Assembly: GCA_050297535.1 (NCBI GenBank)
Contig: JBNKSV010000006.1
Coordinates: 1-64,000, forward strand
Length of the DNA stretch: 64,000 nucleotides
Direction: 5' to 3'
Origin: JAAGZL01 sp050297535
GTDB lineage: Bacteria > Pseudomonadota > Gammaproteobacteria > Chromatiales > Chromatiaceae
Shown: in pieces, positions 1-7,947 of the stretch
Position numbering within the stretch: the first letter of the stretch is position 1
How the letters are laid out: the number at the start of each line of letters is the position of its first letter
Position numbers and translations under genes: made by a program
The notes under the pieces: model-generated
What the model saw: only the letters and a program-made list of their open reading frames with translations
Databases searched by the model: none
What the model was told of the DNA's origin: nothing

Positions 1-1
1 A

Positions 2-1984
2 GTAATAGACGGGGTGCCTGTGTTTGAGCGAACTGGCCGGGTAAATATTGATCTGGATAACATCGAATCAATCAAGGTTGTTAAAGGTGGTGCATCCTAC
101 CTGTTCGGCGACGATGCTCTCTCAGGTGCAGTGATTATCACCACCAAACGAGACGCAGCGTATGCTGGTGTAACTACTGCCCTGGAGACCGGCAGCTTCG
201 GATTCCAGAAACAATTGGGCCGAGTTGGTTTTGCCAATGAATATGGTGCCGGCCATTTACAAATCAGCAAGAGAGAGGTAGATGGTTATTATGCCGATTC
301 AGAGTCTGTCTCTGAATATGTAAATGGTAAACTGCAATACTACATAGATGACGCCAGTGATATCACCTTTGGTATGGAACTATCTGATCGCCAAAAAGAC
401 AGCCACGGCACGGTAGACGGTGTTACATCAGCGAAACTTGATCCAAAGAGCGAGTGGCTGGAGAACGACGACTATGCACGGATGTTTGACGTTAAACTGG
501 AGAAGTTTTTCGCCACCTATTCTCGTGACATTACCGATACCGATAACCTGATGGTAAATACTTATCGTTTTACCGATCAAACCAATTTCATGAGTAATCC
601 AATCAATGGCAAATACTATGAAGACCGCACTGAAATTACCGATCCAGACGCCTACGCCAACGCTAATGACTACTTTCAGATACAGCGCGGTATAAAAGCT
701 GAATATCGAAGCGCAGGTGATTCCTTGGCATGGATGGCTGGCCTTGACCTACGAGACAACACCTACGAAAACTATGTAGAACAAACCACAACCTACAGAT
801 ATAGTGATAGTATGTTTGCGGGAATAGTGGCTACTGCTGGTGATGTCTCCGCAGATAACGAAACTGAAGAGGAAGTTCAAGCCGTCTACGGTGAAATGAA
901 ATTCCGCATCATAGACCCATTGACCATCACACTAAATGGACGCTATGACCGCATCGCTTTGGATTATGTGGATAACAGCGAAAACTTCACGACCAATAAA
1001 GTCTTCAGAGTAAAATCTTGGCGTGTAGGCGGCAACTACGAACTCAGCGACACAGCTGATATTTACGGAAACATATCTACTGGTTTCCGCGCTCCATCTG
1101 TCCAGCAATTGTTTGCTGGCAGCATTGATCCAGGCGGCGACACTGCCAGCAACCCAAATCTAACCCCAGAGCAGGCCAAGAATTTTGAAATTGGATTCCG
1201 CAGCAAATTCCCCATCATGGGAATAGACTGGGATCTGGACGCAGCCCTTTTCAGATTAGACCGGGAAGACTACATAATGTCTTCTGCAGGTCAGTACGCA
1301 AGTGTGGCAGATGGCGATATGCTCAGATATGAGAATATAGGAGGAATGAGAAGCAGTGGGTTGGAATTAACCATGAACAGTGACAAATCACGCAGTTTCT
1401 GGGTGAATTTCAGCTATAGCTACTTGGATTCACGCTTTACCAAATATGACAACTACAACCTGATGCTAGGTAACAGATACGGTAGATTCGCTTCGATAGA
1501 TGCAGCCACCGATGGCGATGCTGATGGGGTCTGCGAGGCAGGAGATGACGGCTTTAATCCAACCAACCAGTTTTGTGTCGAGCACTATGACCTAGCTGGT
1601 AACCAAGTGCCTCGCACCCCTAATCATCATATAAATATAGGGCTCAACTGGCGCGCAGCTCCAAACTGGATGCTAACGGGCGAGATAGAAGCCATATCCA
1701 GTTACTACGCCGACGAACTTAATTGGAACAAAATAAACGGCCATGCACTGTTTAACCTGCTCGCAAGTTATGACAAAAAGTTCGGAAATGACTCAACAGT
1801 ATCGTTCTTTGCCAGAGTAGATAACGTATTCGACAAGAACTATTGGAATACCGTACGTGGTAGCTACGATAGCAACAGCCCTGGTACAGGAGGAGTGGCT
1901 GATGGCATTTTCAATGAAGAGGACCTATCGATAGTCGTCAATCAGGGGCGTACATTCACCGCTGGGGTGTCAGTCAAATTCTGA
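2..1984 (+). CDS. TonB-dependent outer-membrane receptor, 5' truncated
   Basis: This is the 3' part of an outer-membrane receptor that imports a siderophore, haem, cobalamin or similar ligand using TonB energy. The frame is open from base 2, and the first visible residues (VIDGVPVFER) are inside the plug domain, so the true start lies left of the window. The plug continues through IESIKVVKGG and ASYLFGDDALSGAV, typical of the family. The rest is a long beta-barrel with the usual motif STGFRAPSVQQLF and a C-terminal strand ending in phenylalanine (GVSVKF), the outer-membrane assembly signal. An Asp-rich loop (DGDADGVCEAGDD, near 1510-1550) resembles an EF-hand-like calcium loop. exbB, exbD and tonB follow on the same strand and probably energise this receptor. 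The substrate cannot be told from sequence. Confidence 0.92.
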   Translation, partial: VIDGVPVFERTGRVNIDLDNIESIKVVKGGASYLFGDDALSGAVIITTKRDAAYAGVTTALETGSFGFQKQLGRVGFANEYGAGHLQISKREVDGYYADSESVSEYVNGKLQYYIDDASDITFGMELSDRQKDSHGTVDGVTSAKLDPKSEWLENDDYARMFDVKLEKFFATYSRDITDTDNLMVNTYRFTDQTNFMSNPINGKYYEDRTEITDPDAYANANDYFQIQRGIKAEYRSAGDSLAWMAGLDLRDNTYENYVEQTTTYRYSDSMFAGIVATAGDVSADNETEEEVQAVYGEMKFRIIDPLTITLNGRYDRIALDYVDNSENFTTNKVFRVKSWRVGGNYELSDTADIYGNISTGFRAPSVQQLFAGSIDPGGDTASNPNLTPEQAKNFEIGFRSKFPIMGIDWDLDAALFRLDREDYIMSSAGQYASVADGDMLRYENIGGMRSSGLELTMNSDKSRSFWVNFSYSYLDSRFTKYDNYNLMLGNRYGRFASIDAATDGDADGVCEAGDDGFNPTNQFCVEHYDLAGNQVPRTPNHHINIGLNWRAAPNWMLTGEIEAISSYYADELNWNKINGHALFNLLASYDKKFGNDSTVSFFARVDNVFDKNYWNTVRGSYDSNSPGTGGVADGIFNEEDLSIVVNQGRTFTAGVSVKF

Positions 1985-2102
1985 CAAAACGCGGCATGAC
2001 CCCAAAAATCATAATGAAGTCTTTTGAGCACAAACTATTCGGCCAAAAACAGTCCCAGAGTGATCAACCACTGGAATATATTACTACAAGAGGAACTAAC
2101 TC

Positions 2103-2765
2103 GTGTATGAAGATTTATTTGTAAAAGGCGGTCCCATCGTATGGATACTCGCGGCATATTCCGTCATAGGGATAAGTATTGTTCTGGACCGCTACATCCT
2201 GTTCCTGCGGCAACACCGCCTGCCCAAGGGTTTAACCCCACAGCATCTCAGTAGACTACTGGAAAGGCCTGATGCTGCATCTGCGGTGCAGAACCTGAAA
2301 GGCCCGGAGGCCAGAATCATCCAGGCAATAGTGGATGCCGACCAACAGGGTGTGAAAGACTTGCATGGTGTAGGGACCAGGATACGTTCTGCAGAACTAC
2401 AACGTATGGAGGTCGGACTGCCAACCCTGGGACTATTAGGCAATACCGCTCCCCTGCTCGGCCTGCTCGGCACTATCACCGGCATGATTAAGGCCTTTAT
2501 GGTGATCGAACAGGCTGGAGGCAAGGTTGATGCCCAGGCCCTGGCCGGAGGTATCTGGGAAGCCATGATCACCACCGGTGTCGGTCTGGCGGTGGCCATT
2601 CCCCTGCTGATACTGCTACATATGCTCGAAGGTGGAGTGGAACGCAGGATGCAATCTATGGACAACAGTCTGTCTCTGCTGCTAGAGCGCAGGGGCGGTC
2701 AACAAGGCAGTGAGGAAAGCACCGAAGCACCCCATCACTGGGAGGCAATAACAGATGGGATCTGA
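2103..2765 (+). CDS. exbB: ExbB/TolQ/MotA-family proton channel subunit
   Basis: Inner-membrane proton-channel subunit that couples proton motive force to TonB. The 220 residues carry three hydrophobic segments (about 13-33, 104-130 and 148-172), with the family signature VGLPTLGLLGNTAPLLGLLG ahead of the second and GIWEAMITTGVGLAVAIPLL in the third. The GTG start at 2103 is chosen because AGAGGA lies about 8 bases upstream. It overlaps exbD by 11 bases, so the two are translationally coupled. Order exbB-exbD-tonB directly after a TonB-dependent receptor supports ExbB over TolQ or MotA. Confidence 0.93.
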   Translation: MYEDLFVKGGPIVWILAAYSVIGISIVLDRYILFLRQHRLPKGLTPQHLSRLLERPDAASAVQNLKGPEARIIQAIVDADQQGVKDLHGVGTRIRSAELQRMEVGLPTLGLLGNTAPLLGLLGTITGMIKAFMVIEQAGGKVDAQALAGGIWEAMITTGVGLAVAIPLLILLHMLEGGVERRMQSMDNSLSLLLERRGGQQGSEESTEAPHHWEAITDGI

Positions 2766-3156
2766 AAGACGACGCCGTTCTAACGTCATCCTCAACCTGA
2801 CGCCGCTGATCGACATAGTCTTTCTGCTTTTGGTCTTCTTCATGCTAACCGCGCACTTCATCCAGGACCAGGCCATAGACATCAATCTACCCAAGGCCAA
2901 CAGCTCCAAGCCCATTGAGAAGGATGAATATGTAGAGGTGGCTCTGACACCGGAAGGCGAACTTCAGGTTGATGGCAAACCGGTAGCCAAGGAAGATCTG
3001 GAAGAAACCATACGTGGTGCCCTGCATGCGCCTGGCAAGCGTTTCGTACGCCTGCGTGGAGACCATGAATCAAACTTCGGTATGGCCGTGCATGTAATGG
3101 ACGCTGCCCGTAAGGCCGGATCTGAGTCACTAGATATACTCACCGAGCGCCCATGA
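2755..3156 (+). CDS. exbD: ExbD/TolR-family energy transducer
   Basis: Single-span inner-membrane partner of ExbB. The 133-residue protein has a short cytoplasmic N-terminus, one membrane helix at about 21-42 containing the conserved LTPLIDIVFLLLVFFMLT with the essential aspartate, and a periplasmic domain of about 90 residues. It overlaps exbB by 11 bases upstream and tonB by 4 bases (ATGA) downstream, so the three genes form one tightly coupled operon. Length and motif are normal for ExbD. Confidence 0.93.
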   Translation: MGSERRRRSNVILNLTPLIDIVFLLLVFFMLTAHFIQDQAIDINLPKANSSKPIEKDEYVEVALTPEGELQVDGKPVAKEDLEETIRGALHAPGKRFVRLRGDHESNFGMAVHVMDAARKAGSESLDILTERP

Positions 3157-3749
3157 TCCATCCAGACAGTGGCTGGCGTCTGTTTGCCATAATCTTTTCC
3201 ATACTGCTGCACGGGGCCGTGGTATATCTTGTGCTGGAAGAGAGCATGAGCGCGGATACGATTATGGCCGAACAACCGGTCGTAACCCAGATTAGACTCG
3301 ATTTTATTCCGGAACCAGAACCAGAACAAAAGAAAGAACCAGAACCGGAGCCGGAACCTGAGCCAACACCGCGCCCCCAACCAAAGCCGAAGCCCAAGCC
3401 CAAACCTGTGGTAAAGAAACAGCCTAAACCACAAATGGCTCAGAAAGAGATACGGTCAGGCAGCCCCAAGAAACGGGATGCCTATCTGTCGGCACTGATA
3501 AGAAAGATAGAACGAAACAAGTTCTACCCAAGACCAGCCAGGAGACGACATTTACAAGGTGACATACGTGTAAGTGTCACCGTTCTTTGCAACGGCGGTA
3601 TTTCCGGATTAAGGGTCAGCGGTGGCCATAAGATGCTGCAGGAGGCCGCAGCCAATGCCGTGCGCAAGGCATCGCCCTTTACCAGTCCACCTAGCGGGGT
3701 TAGATGTCCGCTTCCGGTCAGCTATTCCATGCGGTTCAGGATACAGTAG
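3153..3749 (+). CDS. tonB: TonB energy-transducing protein
   Basis: TonB links the ExbB-ExbD motor to outer-membrane receptors. The N-terminal helix (about 9-31) carries the Ser16-xxx-His20 motif (SILLH) known to be needed for energy coupling in E. coli TonB. It is followed by a periplasm-spanning Glu-Pro/Lys-Pro repeat region (about 50-95, EPEPEPEP then KPKPKPKP). The C-terminal TonB domain (about 115-198) has the family pattern FYPRPARRRHLQGDIRVSV and ends VSYSMRFRIQ. It overlaps exbD by 4 bases. No clear terminator follows it. Confidence 0.93.
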   Translation: MIHPDSGWRLFAIIFSILLHGAVVYLVLEESMSADTIMAEQPVVTQIRLDFIPEPEPEQKKEPEPEPEPEPTPRPQPKPKPKPKPVVKKQPKPQMAQKEIRSGSPKKRDAYLSALIRKIERNKFYPRPARRRHLQGDIRVSVTVLCNGGISGLRVSGGHKMLQEAAANAVRKASPFTSPPSGVRCPLPVSYSMRFRIQ

Positions 3750-3972
3750 GTCTTATTGTTGCCAAGCATGTACTTCTCATGCCCAAAAACATTGCACAGT
3801 TTAGATCTGCGCCGCAAACCCTGTTAGTTGTACCTGGTACCACAGTTACAATAAAGCCCAAAAACCTCAAAATATTTATTGACTTACTCTAACTTTATCT
3901 ATAGCCTCACACCAGCTAAAAATTAAGTCTCTAGTTTACATCTCCATTTCGCCGCAATTCTTCAGTTCGTCG

Positions 3973-4042
3973 TCCTGTAGTTTAAATTTCAGTTTATTTT
4001 TTGCTAATCGCCTTCTGAAGGCATCTTTTTTACACTACAGGA
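3973..4042 (+). promoter_or_regulatory. Cold-shock gene leader with Shine-Dalgarno-sequestering helix
   Basis: The leader of the cold-shock gene contains TCCTGTAGT (3973-3981) and its exact complement ACTACAGGA (4034-4042). The second arm includes the ribosome-binding AGGA that precedes ATG 4050. Between the arms is a small hairpin GCCTT-ctg-AAGGC (4010-4022) followed by six T (4026-4031), which looks like a weak intrinsic terminator. The remainder of the roughly 300-base gap after tonB (3750-3972) shows nothing else I can name. Cold-shock mRNAs are known to use temperature-dependent leader folding; that this one switches is inference. Confidence 0.5.
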
Positions 4043-4049
4043 TATTGAT

Positions 4050-4259
4050 ATGTCTGAGAAATCAACAGGAACCGTTAAGTGGTTCAACGAATCTAAGGGT
4101 TATGGTTTTATTGCGCAAGAATCCGGTCCAGATCTTTTTGCCCATTTTAGGTCAATCGAAGGGTCTGGATTCAAGACCCTGGTAGAAGGCCAGGCAGTTG
4201 AATTTAACATTACCCAGGGACAGAAAGGTCCTCAAGCAGAAAATATAGTCGCAGTATAA
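4050..4259 (+). CDS. Cold-shock protein, CspA family
   Basis: A 69-residue single OB-fold nucleic-acid-binding protein, the usual length for CspA homologues. The RNP1-like motif KGYGFI and the RNP2-like region LFAHFRS are present; most homologues have VFVHFSA in the second, so LFAHFRS is a mild variant. It begins with TGTVKWFNESKGYG, as is standard, and acts as an RNA chaperone in the cytoplasm. The ATG at 4050 has AGGA 7 bases upstream. It is monocistronic, flanked by a structured leader and a strong terminator. A second paralogue lies at 51593-51802. Confidence 0.93.
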   Translation: MSEKSTGTVKWFNESKGYGFIAQESGPDLFAHFRSIEGSGFKTLVEGQAVEFNITQGQKGPQAENIVAV

Positions 4260-4274
4260 TTTTTGCTTCGCTCT

Positions 4275-4304
4275 AACAAAGCAAGCCTTCGGGCTTGCTT
4301 TGTT
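4275..4304 (+). terminator. Intrinsic terminator of the cold-shock gene
   Basis: A perfect 13-bp hairpin (4275-4287 with 4292-4304) closed by a TTCG tetraloop follows the cold-shock gene by 15 bases. The downstream arm ends TTTGTTGTGTTT. It can also serve the convergent sensor kinase gene on the minus strand. Confidence 0.85.
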
Positions 4305-4366
4305 GTGTTTGAGAAGAATATATCTGATTTAAGGCTGGGCTGATAAAGACCAGACCTACCTGGACT

Positions 4367-5761
4367 TCAAGCAACCGGCAAACTAACCACTGCCTCTAAC
4401 CCCACTCCATCTTTACCACTGCGCAACGTCAACTCTCCACCATGGGCACGGGCGATATTGCGGGCGATGCTCAAACCCAACCCAGTTCCACCAGTGTCAC
4501 GGCTGCGTGATGCCTCGCCTCTTACGAACGGTTTGAAGACCCTCTCCCGCTCCGCTTCCGGTATACCAGGACCTTTGTCCGCAATTATTATCAGTAGCTG
4601 TTCCTTACCCTGTTCCACCCGAATGTTGGCCTCGCCTGCATAACGCACGGCATTTTCGATCAGATTGGTAAAACAACGTTTCAATAACAGTGGACGACCG
4701 CGGTATGGTTTCAACTCGATCTGCTCTAGCTCCACCTTCGAACCCAGATCAACCATGTCATCCCGCAGCGCCTCCAGCATGGCCATGATATCGACCGGAA
4801 CCGGCTTTTCGCTGCTCTCGGTCCCACGCATAAAATCCAGGGTGGCATTTACCATCTGCTCCATGTCATCCAAATCATGATTAATCTTCTGCTGGAGTTG
4901 TTCATCCGTAAGCATCTCTGCACGCAAGCGCAGCCTGGTAATGGGCGTTTTCAAATCATGGGACACGGCTGCAAGGATCTCTCCCCGGTCTTCAATATAG
5001 CGCCGCAACCTGAGCTGCATGGTATTAAATGCGTGCGCTGCCCGTCTGACCTCTGTTGGTCCGTGCTCATCCAGTGGAGGACTCTGGATATCACGCCCCA
5101 GATCATCCGCGGCATTTGCAAGTAAACCCAGAGGACGCGTGACATAGCGCACTGCGATAAAGGAGAGCAACGCAATGGATATAACCAAGATTACAAGATA
5201 GGACAGTAGCTTTTCATATCTTGATTGCATGTCTGGCGGAACCGGACGGTGTATTATCAACCATTCTCCACTTTTTAGTTGCACCTGGACCTGAAAGCCA
5301 AAGAGCCTCTTTCTACTAAATCTTAGCGAGCTGCCATCGTCTGACTGTCTGTAATCCGAGTGTTCGTAACGCCTGGTATTGCGGGAATTCCAATCCTTAT
5401 TAATCGGTCGGATAGAAACAACTACTTTTTTATACTCTGGCAGCTTTTCTTGTAACACCTCCTCTAATCGAGGTGGAGAAATCTCCTCATCAGACAGACC
5501 CTTGGGATTATCACTTATAGAAATACGGAAATCCGGCGCGCTGAATGCCTGGATAATCTTAGCCCTGTCTGCCGGGTCGGTTTCATCTATCAACCTCACC
5601 ACCGAGGTAACGCGGTCGATCAGATGCACCCCATGAGAATACCGCAATACGTCATCACGGTCCCGCAAAAGGATTATGGAGCCAATGACCTGCGCCAATA
5701 TCAGGCCCAGAACCAACACCAACATCAGACGCCAAAAAAGTGAACGCGGCAGCAATTTCAT
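4367..5761 (-). CDS. Membrane sensor histidine kinase (EnvZ/RstB type)
   Basis: Two-component sensor of 464 residues. A first membrane helix (about 10-32) is followed by a periplasmic domain of roughly 150 residues, a second helix (about 187-207), a HAMP linker, a HisKA domain with the phosphoacceptor histidine in AAVSHDLKTPITRLRLR, and a HATPase domain with N box NLIENAVRYAG, G1 DKGPGIPEAE and G2 GGTGLGLSIA. All catalytic boxes are intact. Its start overlaps the stop of the upstream response regulator by 4 bases, so the two are a coupled pair. The stimulus is unknown; the divergent Spy-like gene suggests envelope stress or a related cue. Confidence 0.92.
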   Translation of the reverse strand: MKLLPRSLFWRLMLVLVLGLILAQVIGSIILLRDRDDVLRYSHGVHLIDRVTSVVRLIDETDPADRAKIIQAFSAPDFRISISDNPKGLSDEEISPPRLEEVLQEKLPEYKKVVVSIRPINKDWNSRNTRRYEHSDYRQSDDGSSLRFSRKRLFGFQVQVQLKSGEWLIIHRPVPPDMQSRYEKLLSYLVILVISIALLSFIAVRYVTRPLGLLANAADDLGRDIQSPPLDEHGPTEVRRAAHAFNTMQLRLRRYIEDRGEILAAVSHDLKTPITRLRLRAEMLTDEQLQQKINHDLDDMEQMVNATLDFMRGTESSEKPVPVDIMAMLEALRDDMVDLGSKVELEQIELKPYRGRPLLLKRCFTNLIENAVRYAGEANIRVEQGKEQLLIIIADKGPGIPEAERERVFKPFVRGEASRSRDTGGTGLGLSIARNIARAHGGELTLRSGKDGVGLEAVVSLPVA

Positions 5762-6489
5762 CCCTCCGTCTCCATTCTGGTGACCTTAACCGACAGGATA
5801 TAGCCCTCACCTCTGATCGTTTTTATGATCTGTGGGGTCTTGGGGTCGTCCCCCAGGCGTTTACGCAAACGGCTGATCAATACATCAATGCTGCGATCAA
5901 ACGGATCAGATTCGCGCCCCTGGGTAAGATCCAGAAGCTGATCACGATTGAGGATACGGTTGGGGTGCTCCAGCAAAACATTCAGTAGTTTATATTCCGC
6001 ACCGCTCAGAGGAACGACCAAGCCATCTTCTCCGGTAAGGTGGCGCGTTATCGGGTCAAGCACCCAACCGGAAAAACAGATAGGATGCTCATGTTCCTCA
6101 GCTTCATTCCAAGGCATGGTGGAGGAGCGACGCAGCACCGTCTTGATGCGAGCCAACAGCTCACGCGGATTGAACGGTTTTGGCAGATAATCATCTGCCC
6201 CCATCTCCAGTCCGAGGATACGGTCCATATCATCGCCCTTGGCCGTCAACATAATCACCGGCACCTTGGAATTCACCCGCAGATTACGACACAGCTCCAG
6301 ACCATCGTCCCCCGGCAACATCAGATCCAGCACAATCAGATCCACATGGCTGTTTTCCAGGGCTTGCCACATCCCCTTGCCTTCCCCAACAGCTGAGGTG
6401 CGATAACCGTTGCGTGTGAGATATTCCTGCAACAGAGACCTTATCTCCGGGTCATCGTCTACCACTAATATGTGCTGTTGTCTTTCCAT
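5758..6489 (-). CDS. OmpR-family response regulator
   Basis: A 243-residue transcription factor with an N-terminal receiver (acidic VVDDDPE, acceptor aspartate in VLDLMLPGDDG, lysine in LPKPFNPRELLARI) and a C-terminal winged-helix DNA-binding domain (about 140-240, ending RGEGYILSV). The receiver is closest in wording to OmpR itself. It is cotranscribed with the kinase downstream (4-base overlap). Two tandem-hexamer sites in the divergent promoter region suggest autoregulation and control of the Spy-like gene. Exact orthology (OmpR, RstA or other) is not certain. Confidence 0.92.
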   Translation of the reverse strand: MERQQHILVVDDDPEIRSLLQEYLTRNGYRTSAVGEGKGMWQALENSHVDLIVLDLMLPGDDGLELCRNLRVNSKVPVIMLTAKGDDMDRILGLEMGADDYLPKPFNPRELLARIKTVLRRSSTMPWNEAEEHEHPICFSGWVLDPITRHLTGEDGLVVPLSGAEYKLLNVLLEHPNRILNRDQLLDLTQGRESDPFDRSIDVLISRLRKRLGDDPKTPQIIKTIRGEGYILSVKVTRMETEG

Positions 6490-6532
6490 GCGGATATATT
6501 ACCCGATAAAAACGGTCATTCAGGAATCTTTT

Positions 6533-6576
6533 TGTAACACAATGTAATAAGGACCACACAGTTACAATTTATTACA
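6533..6576. promoter_or_regulatory. Putative response-regulator binding sites between divergent genes
   Basis: Two copies of TGTAAY-N4-TGTAAY occur here: TGTAAC-ACAA-TGTAAT at 6533-6548 on the plus strand and TGTAAT-AAAT-TGTAAC on the minus strand at 6576-6561. Hexamers repeated every 10 bases are the usual target layout for OmpR/PhoB-family dimers, and the sequence is close to the published RstA box. They sit between the response regulator and the Spy-like gene. Binding is inferred. Confidence 0.55.
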
Positions 6577-6674
6577 AAAATGCCCGTTCCCGACATCCGA
6601 CAGATACATTCCAGTGTTCTCATATTCCCACGCCAGGCGGATGGTCCGCTTGTTGACTTAATAAGGAGCACGAC

Positions 6675-7136
6675 ATGAAACGTTCAAAGAAGGTCCTGAT
6701 CAGTACAGCCGCGGTTCTAATCCTTAGCACTGCATCCATTTCAATGGTATCCGCACGCAGCCATCACGGTGATCGTAACTATGAAGATAGTTACTGGCGA
6801 TCAAGCCAGATGACAGAGAAACGAAGCGAGCAGATGAAACAACGTATGCAGGACAGGCTGGACTTTATCAAGTACAAGCTACAAATCACCGCTAAACAGG
6901 AACCTGCATGGCAGGAGCTAACCAAGACCCTGGAGGATAAATTCGACTCCATGGTGGATCGCAAGAACGATCGTGATACAGAAATAACCGTTACCGAGCG
7001 GGTAAAGGTGTTGCGCGATCACGCAGAACAGATGGTCCAAATGGCAGATGCTATCGAGACGCTATATAAGACCCTGACTCCAGAGCAGCAGAAGATAGCA
7101 GATAAGTTAGGGCCGATGGGAATGCGCAGGTTTTAA
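6675..7136 (+). CDS. Spy/CpxP-like periplasmic protein (LTXXQ motif)
   Basis: A 153-residue exported protein with a clear signal peptide (KRSKKVLISTAAVLILSTA, likely cleaved after VSA near residue 27). The mature part is charged and helical, with the repeated motif region LQITAKQEPAWQEL and LTPEQQKIADKLG, matching the LTxxQ family of periplasmic chaperones and stress sensors such as Spy and CpxP. AGGAG lies 7 bases before the ATG. It is divergent from the OmpR-type pair with shared putative operator sites, so it is probably a regulon member. Chaperone activity is inferred from the family. Confidence 0.8.
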   Translation: MKRSKKVLISTAAVLILSTASISMVSARSHHGDRNYEDSYWRSSQMTEKRSEQMKQRMQDRLDFIKYKLQITAKQEPAWQELTKTLEDKFDSMVDRKNDRDTEITVTERVKVLRDHAEQMVQMADAIETLYKTLTPEQQKIADKLGPMGMRRF

Positions 7137-7167
7137 TCTCCTGAAATGCCCATACGTTAACACCAAC

Positions 7168-7187
7168 GGCCCCAGCAACCTGGGGCC
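7168..7187 (+). terminator. Terminator-like hairpin after the Spy-like gene
   Basis: GGCCCCAG-CAAC-CTGGGGCC forms a perfect 8-bp GC-rich stem 31 bases after the stop codon. Flanking AACG and CGTT can extend it over a bulge. It is followed by a T-containing stretch (TATTCGTTGTTT) rather than a pure T run. Confidence 0.65.
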
Positions 7188-7464
7188 TATTCGTTGTTTC
7201 CTTGCCAAAAGTCAAAAACCTCAAGCGGACATTGATGTCCCCGTTCCCAGCGCTATCTGAGATTAAAATATCTGTTAATATCTACTATATTTTTAATAGG
7301 CGGTGACAAAAGCAACACTGCCTTGTTTCTATCAAGAACATGGTTTTTGCTGGGAAACAATAGGACATAGCTATCAAGGACTCATGCATATCGCGATATC
7401 GTTGCCAGCAACACAACCGAATGTTGGAGCCAACAGCATAATAATCAGATAAGCGTAAGATATC
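7188..7464. other. AT-rich intergenic stretch
   Basis: The 277 bases before the next gene contain no convincing reading frame or RNA. A short palindrome CGATATCG is seen near 7390. The region presumably holds the promoter of the next gene, but I cannot pick -35/-10 boxes with confidence. Confidence 0.4.
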
Positions 7465-7860
7465 ATGTCTCTAAAGAACCTTTTTTCGCGTATTCGCACA
7501 TGCACCCTTTACATAAGAGTGCATAAAAATAGATTTTTTATTCGCCACATCGAAAACGGATCGGAAGTATCCAGAACCTGCGCAAATAAGTTTTCTACCG
7601 ACGACGCTATAATCAGCGATTATCAACTGGCCGAGCAGTGTCTATCCGAATCACTAGAAGAACTATTGGGAAGTGCCTTACGCTTCTTGTCGATGCGCGC
7701 CGTCATTCATCAGACAGATACAACTAAAAATGGTCTCTCGTTCGATGACGAAAGGATGTTGGAAGCATTAGCCCTAAAGGTTGGAATAGATTATGTCGTA
7801 GTTTGGGATGGGCACCCGCTATCTGATGACGATGTCCTGAGGCGAGTACAAAAAGAATAA
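7465..7860 (+). CDS. Small uncharacterised protein, possibly MreB-fold fragment family
   Basis: A 131-residue soluble protein with no signal peptide. The N-terminal LYIRVHKNRFFIRHIENG and the following FSTDDAIISDYQLAEQCL have the flavour of short proteins annotated in Shewanella and Vibrio as rod-shape-determining (MreB-like) proteins, with an actin-fold first strand and a conserved helix. This is from memory of the family pattern and is weak. The C-terminus (VGIDYVVVWDGHPLSDDDVL) is acidic. The gene is monocistronic, with its own downstream hairpin. No function is assigned. Confidence 0.5.
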   Translation: MSLKNLFSRIRTCTLYIRVHKNRFFIRHIENGSEVSRTCANKFSTDDAIISDYQLAEQCLSESLEELLGSALRFLSMRAVIHQTDTTKNGLSFDDERMLEALALKVGIDYVVVWDGHPLSDDDVLRRVQKE

Positions 7861-7891
7861 CTGCCTTATATAGCTTGCCTGATATAAATAG

Positions 7892-7924
7892 CCAAGAACT
7901 CCAGTGATTATCTGGAGTTCTTGG
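7892..7924. terminator. Bidirectional hairpin between convergent genes
   Basis: CCAAGAACTCCAG (7892-7904) and CTGGAGTTCTTGG (7912-7924) form a perfect 13-bp stem with a 7-base loop. It sits between the plus-strand unknown gene and the minus-strand cytochrome b561 gene, 31 and 24 bases from the two stops. It lacks a long T run on either side. Confidence 0.65.
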
Positions 7925-7947
7925 TTATCGAAATACTGATCCAGGGA

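Noticed and set aside
3300..3420. Simple-sequence repeat of GAACCAGAACC-like units
   Set aside because: It is the coding sequence of the Glu-Pro/Lys-Pro region of TonB, normal for the family and not a mobile or unstable repeat call.
3704..3892. A 62-codon open frame after tonB
   Set aside because: It overlaps the tonB end in another frame, has no ribosome-binding site and no recognisable protein pattern; it is better read as the upstream part of the cold-shock leader region.
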